From positions 75,915,986 to 75,979,985 of the forward strand of contig CM047426.1 of NCBI GenBank assembly GCA_026168455.1: 64,000 bases of DNA, in the 5' to 3' direction. Position numbers and translations under genes: made by a program. This document shows, one piece after another, positions 22,739 through 33,100 of this stretch. The notes beneath the pieces are model-generated. The model had not been told where the DNA came from. It was given only the letters and a program-made list of their open reading frames with translations, and did no database searches. The first letter of the stretch is position 1; every line of letters begins with the position of its first letter. Source of the stretch: Theocolax elegans. Its lineage: Eukaryota; Arthropoda; Insecta; Hymenoptera; Cerocephalidae.

Positions 22739-22841
22739 TTATTTCTGTCATTGTGTTAAATTGAGGCTATAACGAACAGCTAGAATATGCTTTACAGTTT
22801 ATATCCTCAATTTAACCGGGGAAGACGCGTGTATTCGCGAA

Positions 22842-22929
22842 ATGGCGAGTGAAAATCTCTCTCGCGTCGAGCCGAGGCAGGCCGAACGTGCACATGCGTG
22901 CGATGCACCTTCGACTAATTCGGCAAACA
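22842..22929 (+). CDS. Candidate CpG-rich first exon
   Basis: ATG at 22842 opens a frame MASENLSRVEPRQAERAHAC continuing to 22929, directly before a consensus donor GTAAGT. The exon and ~40 bases upstream are markedly CpG-rich in an AT-rich setting, as insect first exons often are. No downstream exon was identified in the next kilobases, so gene and function are unknown. Confidence 0.3.
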
Positions 22930-24420
22930 GTAAGTAAATATTACTTATTGTTACACTATTAATGGTAAATAACTTATTAATAATTTATTAATGACAAAAA
23001 TGTATTACTAAACAAGCGAAACATTGAAAAAAAAATTTTTTTAAATACCTCTAAGAATAAATTTTATAATTAATTACTATAAACTATCTACATAGATTGT
23101 AATATAAAATATAAAAATATACATTTTTCTTTATACCCTGAGAGAAATCGTATGTAATTAAATAAGTATTAACTACATAAAAATAAAAGTTTTAGTCGAC
23201 ATTTCGTCAGTCGGCATCACTTTAAGCGAAACTTTCTAATACGTTCAACGATACAAAAAAATACGTTGAAAAACATTTACGAAATTTCAATGAAAAAACT
23301 GCCGCATTTATTAATTTACAAGAAAACTAATTAATATTTTACAATAAAACTTAGCTAAGTTTGTAGATTTTTCTAATAGCTACAAATCGTTATTCTCATT
23401 GAATTGACCGCAAAATATATAGCCCATATAATGACATCGATCCCTACAATATCCGTTAATAAAAATGCTGCTTAACATTTTTTTTTTAATTAAAAATATA
23501 ATTTTTCTCGCCCAGGCAAAAGTTTTTAAATTAATATTGAATTGTGTCGGTCTTGCTGAGCTAACGTCTAACGACTCTAAGAACTCCAAGTTGTTCGCTC
23601 GAAAAGGCACGACAATTCGCCGCGTATCAATCCCGAGGACAACATTATGAAGGCCACAAGCCGCCAGACATAAACCAAAAGAAGAAGCAAATAAAATACT
23701 AAGTAATAAAATTGAAAATATTTTAATAAGAAAGAAAGAAATTTTAAGTCTATGTGTTTCGTCTTGGGACCGTCTGCCAGAACTCATCAGTGGGGCGCAA
23801 ACGGTCCCTGCCCCAGACACACAAGACAATATTATTGAATCAAAATAATGATAAACTTAAATTTTTGGTATTGTAAGAACGAATGAACGGAGCCTATATA
23901 AGTACACATGAGGTGGAAAATCTGATTGTGGATGGAAAAGTGCCCCCTAACATCAGAGTATGTACTATGTATATTTTTTTTTTTAAAGTGAAATCCGACT
24001 GGCTTGTATAGGACGCGTACGAATGTACGGTAAGGCATCTCGTGATTGGCGCGGACCTGCTCGCGATTCGAGCAGTAGCGCGGACGTCAAAGAGAGACCG
24101 ATTTTCGTGCGCGATGCAGGAAATTATTAAGTTTCGAAAATTGTTCGAATGTAATTAGAAAAACTCGAGTAATTTAAAGTAATTTATTAGTATAATCCTT
24201 ATAGTTATTTATTTATTTCTTAATCTTCCCGCGTAAAAAAATTTAAGTTTATATGAAGTTTGTATCAACTTTACGTTTGGCTAAACTTCATATGACGTTG
24301 GCTAGCAATACTGAGCTGAACTTGATAAATGTTGATCACACATTTGTATAAAGTTTATATGAATTTAAAATAAAGTATTAGATAAGTTTAAAAATAGTTT
24401 TTTTCATTATATAAAATTTG
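22930..24420. other. No supported gene; CpG-rich patch at 24000-24120
   Basis: A 149-codon minus-strand frame at 23380-23829 has no recognisable domain and was not called. The CpG-rich patch around 24005-24115 (GACGCGTACG, ATTGGCGCGGACC) could be a promoter, but nothing specific supports it. Confidence 0.35.
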
Positions 24421-25650
24421 GATTAATAAAAAAAGTCAGCCTCAGTAAATAGCGAGTGATATATAGAGTGAGATAGAGATAGCGAACGAGTGAGAGTGCG
24501 ATCCCGACGATTCTCCGGCCCTCGCTGTATCAATGTTGGTGAATTTACTCTTGCTGCAAAAGGTACTACCGGGTACTCGTATTGTGTGTGCGAGATCCCG
24601 TCCATCTTTCCCCTCCCCCTTTCTTCTTTCGGAGCCGATACCCAGGAGCCGAACTCGCGATAACGCGGCTGGAAATGACCTCTAACTTCTTTTTTCTGCT
24701 GGATATTACGAACTCAAATTTTTTATACACCTTCTTTAACATATTTTGAATAATACTGCAATTTTAGATTCTCAGTTTTTAAAAATTCTCCACTCACTTT
24801 TTTTCAATTAAGAAATAGTGTGTTAAAAAATATTTTTTTTATAATTTTTTTATGTGTTTTATAAGAGTTTAGACATTTTGTAATAAGGTATTAAGGGATT
24901 AGTATTAGTAATGTAATTTTTTCGAAATGTTTCATTAATTAGATACGGCGAGTTTAAAATAATATAGTTTTTCTAATCGAGCTCGTCCGACGGATTTCGG
25001 AAGTCAGAGCTCATAAAATCGGGCTTCATAGCTCCGACCGACGAGGGTAGATTCTTTCCTTAATTTCGGGCAACCGGTGCACGGGTACGTGCAGCCAGAG
25101 CCCGGAAATGTTTTCAGTGCATCTATATTTAATGATTGATTATTTCTTTCAATCAATAATATAAAGTATTTCGTATCAGTAAATGCTTTTCTTTGCATGT
25201 AATAGATTTGTGATTCTATCTGACTTCAACAAGAGTGAGCTTTGAAATTAATAATTCACGTTATTGAATGAACAATTTTAAAAATATGGGTTCTGCTTTT
25301 AGTTGCTGCTTTAGATTAAGTTGCAATGAATATTTTTATTGGATCAATTAAATGAAATATTTACAATATTTTCTTGTATAATTCTATATAATTGTAAAAA
25401 TAGGATGATTTAATTGTTCTAGTTCATAAGGAATTAAGATATACCTACTTATTAGCAACTAATTGCAGTTACTTAAGTACACTATTTTGGCTAGATCTGA
25501 TCATAAATATATCTAGTACGCTTCTATCTGTTTTTCATAATTTATTTTCGACACTCCGTGCGGAAAGTGCGACTTTCCGTATGCTCATCAGGAACTTAAC
25601 CACATGTAAAACGCTTTTATTTTTCAGATTTTTCGGGGTACGTCGGATCG
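24421..25650. other. No supported gene; GC-richer patch at 24480-24680
   Basis: 24480-24680 is GC-richer (CCGACGATTCTCCGGCCCTC, CCGAACTCGCGATAACGCGG), without a convincing exon. 24700-25650 is AT-rich with a second small GC-richer patch at 24980-25110. Nothing was identified. Confidence 0.35.
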
Positions 25651-26353
25651 TACCTACTGTGAAGATAGCCGTTTGATGCGGTATTTCTAAAATAACAAGC
25701 GCAAAATGTTTTTTCTTTGAAATTTCTCAAGTAAAATCTCAAGTTGTTGCTAAAGAACAAACTTGAGCAATTACTTAAGTATATACTTAAGAAAAAAAAT
25801 AATTTTTTAATTTTCTTTATTTCTTAAGTAGATACTTAAGAAGTGACTCAAGCAAATGCTTAAGTAAATTCTTAAATAATTGGATAACTTAAGTCGATGC
25901 TTCGATAAATGCTTAAGTAATTGCTTAAGTAAAGACTTAAGTAAACACTTGAAAAATAACATAAGTTAAGTAGATACTTTAGTAAATGCTTAAGTAAATA
26001 CTTAAGTAAATACTTAAGTTATAATTAAAGTTATATTTTTTTAAGTTAAATCCTATCTTTATTATTCAAAATAATTTTATAAATAACAGTCGCCGTTTAC
26101 GTAAACTATTGTAATTGTTAGATAAATTAATTAAGCACCTGAAGTAACGGATCTTCATAACAATTAATAGAATAACATCGTTGTAAACTTATTCAGGTAT
26201 AAAAATTCAATTATTCCAAATAAAAACTATCCAGTAATATTTAATTAAATAGCATTTATAGATCCTTCTTAGTTTGTTTTTTTATAAACATTTGTAAAAA
26301 CATAGAAAAACCAAAAATTTATCCCTGATGTATATCTTTTTCATTCGAATGTT
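25651..26353. repeat. Left TIR of the MULE element
   Basis: 703 bp, nearly identical to the complement of 38562-39265. Its outer part (25660-25760) is unique sequence. 25770-26025 is an array of 12 CTTAAG sites, partly in a 12-bp period. The inner ~300 bp is AT-rich and ends CATTCGAATGTT. Confidence 0.9.
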
Positions 26354-26617
26354 TAATAAAAAGTTATAAGAGGAGGATGAGATATCTAATTTTAGTGCCA
26401 AATGTAATTATTAATTATATTATTTGAATTAATCGTTATCGTTAAAATGTTTTGCATATTATCATCTAAAAAAAATGCAAGGAATTGGAACAAATCAAAA
26501 AATTATGAACAATTCTAAATTTTTTAAGCAATATAGTAGAATAATAGGCAAACTAGTTACAATCAGACAATTTTTGCCAATGTCTAACTTTTCAAAGTTT
26601 ATGACAAAATTACCGTG
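26354..26617. other. Element interior next to the left TIR, nothing recognised
   Basis: AT-rich. Ends with the 5' SINE target copy AAATTACCGTG at 26607-26617. Confidence 0.45.
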
Positions 26618-26764
26618 CCGGCCCCGGTCGATTGATACAAGCATCACTGGCGAATGTATTTTCAACAAGTGCTTTCTTCACCAAGACATCGTAAGACCTC
26701 CATCGCTGATTAGCACCGGTTTGGGAGCATAAAAAGAGCAACGTTAAAATAATAATAAAAAAAA
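26618..26764 (+). mobile_element. SINE copy truncated in the tRNA head
   Basis: It starts inside the head (CCGGCCCCGGTCGATTGATAC) and then matches the SINE body of 3102-3226 (GAATGTATTTTCAACAAGTG and on). It ends in an A-rich tail and is flanked by AAATTACCGTG at 26607-26617 and 26765-26775. The target duplication shows insertion of an already 5'-truncated copy into the MULE element. Confidence 0.85.
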
Positions 26765-26929
26765 AAATTACCGTGAAGGAAGTGAAGATCCAATTTCACA
26801 ACTAAGCTTCAAGCACCAGAGACGAGTATTTTAAACGTATTAAAATTGATTTTTAGGAAATGCTCAGTATATTTTTTTTATTATAATATATTTATTTACT
26901 TAAATTATAATATAATATAACTTCACTAA

Positions 26930-27625
26930 ATACGGGATTACCTGGATATTTCGGGAATTTTTGAGGTATTCCGGGGTAACTTCACTAATTTCGGGATTTT
27001 CTAAATAATTCGGTAATTTCTTAGATATGCCGGGAAATCTTCACTAATTTAGGGTTTTCCTGGATGGTTCGAGATTTTCTTAAGTATTCCGGGATAACTC
27101 CACCGATTTCGGGATTTCCTGGATGTTTCGAGATTTTCTGACGTGTTCCGGGATAACTCCAACAATTTCGGGATTTCCTGGATGTTTCGGGATTTTCTGT
27201 GGTATTTCGGGATAACTCCACCAATTTCGGGATTTCCTGGATGTTTCGGGATTTTCTGAGGTATTCCGGAATAAATCCACCAATTTCGGAATTTCCCGGA
27301 TGTTTCGGAATTTCTGTTGTATTTCGGGATAAATTCACTAATTTCGGAATTTTCTGAGGTATTCCGGAATAAATCCACCAATTTCGGAATTTCCTGGATG
27401 TTTCGGGATTTTCTGTGATATTTCGGGATAAATTCACTAATTTCGGGATTTCCTGGATGTTTCAAGATTTTCTATGGTATTTCGGAATTTTCTGTCGTAT
27501 TTCGAGAGTTTCTACGTATTCCGGGATAAATTCCCTAATTTCTGGATTTCCTGGATGTTTTGGAATTTCCTGTGGTATTTCGGGAATTTTTTATGTATTC
27601 CGGGATAACTCCACTAATTACGGGA
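26930..27625. repeat. 59-bp minisatellite, about eleven copies
   Basis: The phrase GGATTTCCTGGATGTTTCGG recurs at 27111, 27170, 27229 and 27288 (59-bp steps), with variants before and after. Units also contain GGTATTTCGGGATAA. Because 59 is not a multiple of three and few units contain stops, long repetitive minus frames appear in all three phases. They are not genes. Confidence 0.85.
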
Positions 27626-27762
27626 TAAAATATTAAAAAAGTGTATGAGCACCTTTGCCAGTACTCCAATTTTTGTATATTTTTGTACCAAATTAAATTA
27701 TTATATTAAGAACATACCTATAAGTAATATTATAAGTAATTAATAATAAATAATAGGCACTA

Positions 27763-28124
27763 ACCGACACGGCGCCACTTGGATGGATGACACCATCCTT
27801 GTGCGGCTTTCGGGATCGGTTAGGTGTTTTTCCACACTTCGCAACGTAGCGGAAGGTGTGGAACATTCGGTTTCCACGCAAGGTTACCTGAACATCTAAA
27901 CAGAATGTTTCAATACACCGGCCGTCTCGGGGAAGATTTTCCTACAAGGTTTTCCCTTCCTTACGGACATAACCCCGGGCGAATGCGAGACGGTGGGGAC
28001 CAGGATGGGAAAAACTGGAATGTCTTCACCCCCACACATAGGTGGTAGGGGAGTCCCTGTAAAAACCCGTTTAATGGGTATACGGGGTGATCAGCAAATA
28101 GAATAAATAAAAAAAAAATAAATA
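27763..28124 (+). mobile_element. Short retroposon (SINE or LINE 3' end) with target duplication
   Basis: A GC-richer ~360-bp unit starts ACCGACACGGCGCC, contains GATGACACCATCC and GGGAAGATTTTCCTAC, and ends in an A-rich tail (AAATAAAAAAAAAATAAATA). It is flanked by near-identical 14-mers AATAATAGGCACTA (27749-27762) and AATAATAGTCACTA (28125-28138). There is no coding sequence or tRNA-like head. It is probably a LINE 3' fragment or a non-tRNA SINE. Confidence 0.7.
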
Positions 28125-28158
28125 AATAATAGTCACTACATACATAAATAATCTAAAA

Positions 28159-28390
28159 ATAAAGTGGTCACAGTAATACTAACATAGACTGAAGCAGTAC
28201 TGTCAGTCTAATAATTTTTAATAACTTAAATAATATATTTTAATGTAATATATATTTTATTTGATGATTCGTTCTGTTTTTTTTATCACATTTAAATATA
28301 CGTTTTTACACATTTTTCATCATACTCTATTACAAAGGTGTAAAATGAGTGAGAAAGGTGGATAAAAAAATTAAAATTTTATTTTTGATT
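28159..28390 (+). repeat. ~232-bp direct repeat, copy 1
   Basis: From AAAGTGGTCACAGTAATAC onward this segment recurs at 28981-29215, including TATTTTATTTGA and a GTGTAAAATG or ATGTAAAATG block. The offset is ~822 bp. Confidence 0.7.
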
Positions 28391-28980
28391 TATCATCTAT
28401 ATATATATATATCAAAATTCATCCGTTCTCCGGTGTCCGGTATCCCAAAAGTTACAAGAATTAAACGTATAGGTGGAGTGGAAGGGTTAACACACATCAT
28501 TTATCTCACATCTAATGATAGGTGCAGGGGAGTCATGAGGGGGCGGGGTAAAATTAGAAAATTTTTTAAATATTTTATAGGGGTTATCGGTATATATGAA
28601 TTAGAATATGACGACCATTCTTTTTTATTCTAAAAAAACTAAGATGAGGTTTTTGGTTACGGTGAATAGCGATATGATAATCACTCTTCATTTATCCTCC
28701 ATTTATTGCTAGATGGAGGATGAGCAAGAGGGGGAGGGGGGAAATAAAATTAGAAAAATTCCAAAAATAATTTAGGGGTTTCGGTACAGGTGAATAATAA
28801 TATGACAACCACTCTTTTTTATCCCCTATTTTAAAGACGAAGGAAGGTGGGAGGAAGGGTCAACATTGAATATGACAACCAGTCTTAATTTATCCCCCAT
28901 GTAATGTTTGAGTGGTAGGGGGAAAAGGGGGGTTTAGTAGAAAAATTCCAAAAACATTTTATAGGGGTTTTCAGTAAAAA
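28391..28980 (+). repeat. Imperfect tandem units with TATGACAACCA and G-rich runs
   Basis: Units near 28605, 28665, 28800 and 28870 share the sequence ATATGACAACCA-TCTT-ATCC followed by a G-rich patch (GGGGGAGGGGGG, GGTAGGGGGAAAAGGGG) and AGAAAAATTCCAAAAA. No gene is supported. Confidence 0.55.
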
Positions 28981-29215
28981 AAAGTGGTCACAGTAATACG
29001 AATATTGACAAAAACAGTACTATTACTCTAATAAATTTTGATAACATATATAATATAATATATATAATTTAATGTAATACATATTTTATTTGACGATACC
29101 TTTTATTTTTTTTTATTACATTTATATAGATTATTTTTACAAACATTTTTCATCATCTCCTATTTGTAAGATGTAAAATGCGTGAGGAAGGTGGTTAAAA
29201 GATTTAAAATATTAT
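28981..29215 (+). repeat. ~232-bp direct repeat, copy 2
   Basis: Second copy of 28159-28390. Together with the G-rich units it suggests an ~820-bp duplication inside the MULE element. Confidence 0.7.
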
Positions 29216-30149
29216 TTTTCTTTCTTTTTTTTTAATGTAATACCAAATGTAATATTAAAATAACTTTTATAATTAATATTCAATTTTTATTATTGTAATT
29301 ATATAATATCATTTATATTTTTTGGTTGCAATTACTAATATTATATTCTTTTTTATAAAAGATTTTTGAAAATAAAACAAAATTAATAAAATGTGAAAAT
29401 AAATCTTTTAGCCAGAATTTTAATCTGAAAAAAATTTTTATAAATTCAATTATTACGTATAATTAATTGTTTGAAAGAATAATTGAATACATACGATGCA
29501 TTAGCTGAGTTTAGTAATTTTGTATGAAATTTTAAATTCTTCATCTCCTTTCCGTGAAACATCATGAAAAAGCATGAAATATATGTAAAATAGTCAAAGA
29601 ATAATTTTATATTCTAATTTTTGTTGTTGAAAATATTATTCTAGTAGAAAAATAACACATTTGTTACTAGATTGATGTAGCTTCTTACAGGAATAGTGTG
29701 GAAATATTGTATGTAATGATATATGTGTTACTACGTATTAAAAATAAAAATTAAAATTCCTTACTCCAGTGTAAGTTTTATCATGTCGATTATTTTTAAT
29801 TATTTTAATTGTTTCAGTATTATGTAGAAATATGTTCAGTATCTATAAACTCTTGTGTAATAGACTAAGATTAAATAAATATATACAATGTGGCAAATAT
29901 AATGCACTGTTATTTTTATTTTATTGACTAAAAAAAATTGATTGTAACTGAATACTAGGTTAATTACATTATAATATATTTTACATTTTTATTCAATTAA
30001 ATTGTAAAATTATAAATTTAAAAAATATATAAAAAATAAGTATATATTTAGTGTAATATATTACAAGCAGATGTATTTTTCAATTTTTATGATTCAATTA
30101 AGTATTTTGTCAAATTGCATTTATGTACACATGATTATGAACATGAAAA
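29216..30149. other. Downstream of the MULE gene, nothing recognised
   Basis: Very AT-rich. No gene, tRNA or recurrent repeat was seen. Confidence 0.45.
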
Positions 30150-33100
30150 TTATTCTGAATAAATAACTCTGGTCTCGTAACGTTCAAATTTTGTTACGCG
30201 TTGTGATTTTTCGACCGCTTCAATTGGATCAGTATCATCCTCTAGAATTATACACACTGGTGCTTCCAATAATTGTTTTATGGGATCTAAAAAGAATTAT
30301 AATTGATTTTTATTCTAAAATGTTCAGTTTTTATTCTAAAATTTGGAACAAGTTTTATCCGGTAAATGTTATTAACCAAAGTTTCGTATATTTTCATTAG
30401 TAACTACTTCTTTCAGATTTTTTTATTTTCTTTAATTTTAAAAGTTGAAAACAACTGAAAAATATTTAGAAACATCTAAAAAAATCTGAAAATAACTGTA
30501 AACAAGTGTAAATAACTGTGAATATTAGTTGCATTCGTAATCATAATTTTTGCTATTTTACTAATTATGCTCTACATATAAAAAATTTAAATCAAAATTT
30601 TAAAAAAGAATTAATGAAAGAAACTAAATACACCTGAAAGAATCTAAAAATTACAGAAAACAATTGTGACATATTTTTTCAGTTATTTTCATTTTTTTCT
30701 CATTTTTTTTAACTTTCTTCAGATTCTTTCATTAATTTTTCTGTTAGATGTGTATATGATGTGTATAAAAAATTTTTTTAACATCCCACTCGCCTGAATC
30801 CAATCTGCTCCACGAATCCCAAAGCTTATTTTCAGTCTCACTGTCAATTTTTTTTTTTTTTTTTTGTATGTGTCGCCTCAAAGGCTAATCTCATATTAGC
30901 TATGTATGTTACAATTACATCTGAATAACAAATATTGATTGTATAATATTTATAATGAAATATAATGTATAAAGCTATCTAAATGTCAAACTCAATAAAC
31001 GGTTTATTCCATAACTTTGTTTTTTATGTTTTTATGATGGATTAATATTTTATAAAGTGAACATTTATAAGTGAATAAATATTTGATGATTAAAAATAAA
31101 ATTATTTATATTAACATTCCTATAGTAGTACTTTCTTACTACCATAATGTATTCATTTTACCCCTGCCAATTTGCTCCAAAAGCATATAGGTATTACTAA
31201 TTATTAATTTATGCGCATAGTTCATAATTTTTTTTATTTATGTGCACACATACTTTTTTGAGATATATTTTAATGTTTTAACGTGAAAATTAGTTGAAAA
31301 ACTATTTATTTGCTGACTAAAAAATCTAATTTAAAAAAAATCATCGGAAATTACACAAAACTAGTATTTTGATTATTCAATTATCATTTTTATATACAAT
31401 ATTGTTAAAAATAAATTGTTAATTTACTCGAAATTGTATATTAATTAACTAAATGGAAAACATCAATTTACTCCGGGATTCACTTTACCTCAGTCTCCCT
31501 TACGGAAAAGTAAATAAAACTTACTCATAAAATTTGTTAAGTCTGGCTTTTTACCCAGAGCCGATTTTAGTTGCTTGTGGTATGCCTCTTCATAATTATT
31601 AGTCCAAACCTCCATCTTATTAACACAAAGTGTTTGTAAATTCACTGAGTTAAGCCATTGCCTCTCATAATATTTAAAAAAATCATCGAACACCCCACGA
31701 AATTTAAAGTCACACTCTTGTTGAATTTGTGCAAGACCTTCATTAATTTTATCTTCAGGCAGTAGTGGCAAGCACATAACTTTTTTAATAATTTTATGTT
31801 TTTCTGGATTATCCCTTTTATTATACTTTGCTAGAGCCACACCTTTGTCTACAGCATTCTTCATTACTGCCTAAAAATTAATACTAATGTAAAACTTCTA
31901 TTTTACATAATAAAATCCCAATTTTTTATTTTTTAATGTAAAGGAGTTCTATTGATTAAAAATCGACTGCTTTAGACATGTGTAGTTGCATAACGGGGGC
32001 AAGCTACTGTTAACTCAAAAAAACCTTAGGTTAGATTTGAATTCCTGTACAAATTTTATCTTTGATTATGTATACCTTAAGAAATTTAGCTATAAATTAC
32101 TCATCAGAAGCTCTAATTTTACCTACTCCAGACATTCAAATCTTGTTTCTACGCATCATAAAAAATTTCTAAACTTTTTTTTTAAATTTTTCAAAAAGCT
32201 TTGCGCCGTGCAGGACTGAAAATTACCGACGCAACATAGTTTAGTTTAAATTATAATTAAAAAATGATTAATTTTCCTTTATAAATTGATACATTAGGCC
32301 CTCTTTTAATTTTTCAGACTTTTAATTCAATATATATTGAAAAAAACCTTTGGGTTAAAAAAGATAGATCCCTGTCATATGGTCCGACATGTCCTTAATT
32401 GTATATATTATTGCGGTTTCTCAAAATAATTATGCAAATTTAAATAAAAGTAATATAAATAAAATTATAAATAAAAAGTCGTTTAAATATAGAAATTAAA
32501 GGTTAGCATTTAAGACTTATCGTAACCCTAGTAGAAACTAAAATTTAATAAGAATGGACGAAAGATGTGCAAAAAATATGCACATTTTTGACCCATTGAT
32601 GAAACACTTTTTCTCATATTTTCTTGTTATTTGTTGAAGTGTGATTCGATTTTTATCTAGTTTCAAGATATTTTTAGCTTGTAAATATAGATTAAATTAT
32701 TATCGACAACCCTATTTATGATAAACAAGAAAGTGGACGACAGAATACTTCATTTAAAATATAGATTAAACATTATTCTAGTTCTGACCTATATAATTGC
32801 TATTAAAAATGGTTAAGGTAAACATTTAATAAAATCGCATATATCTCCGTAAATACTGCAAATACAACATAAATCAGTTCCATATTACATACACAATTAA
32901 AGAAGCTAATTAAATGACTGAACATTTTTAACTTTAACTTTAAAAGGAAGCTGAAACATTACTTTGTAAAATTTAAAAACTTTGAGATTATATTTATTCT
33001 ATTCAATACTAGTAAAAGCCAAAAAACGTTAAAATCTTACTTGACTGTAATGAAAATAACATCCTTTAACAGGTATCTCAAAAACATTGCTTATTGCTTT

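Noticed and set aside
23380..23829. 149-codon minus-strand frame
   Set aside because: No domain, no splice support, and composition like the surrounding sequence; a hydrophobic patch alone is not enough.
25770..26025. CRISPR-like array of CTTAAG repeats
   Set aside because: Spacing is too short and irregular, there are no spacer-repeat units, and the context is a eukaryotic transposon TIR.
27021..27465. 138-codon minus frames with Asn-Thr-Glu-Pro repeats
   Set aside because: Explained by the 59-bp minisatellite being open in more than one phase.
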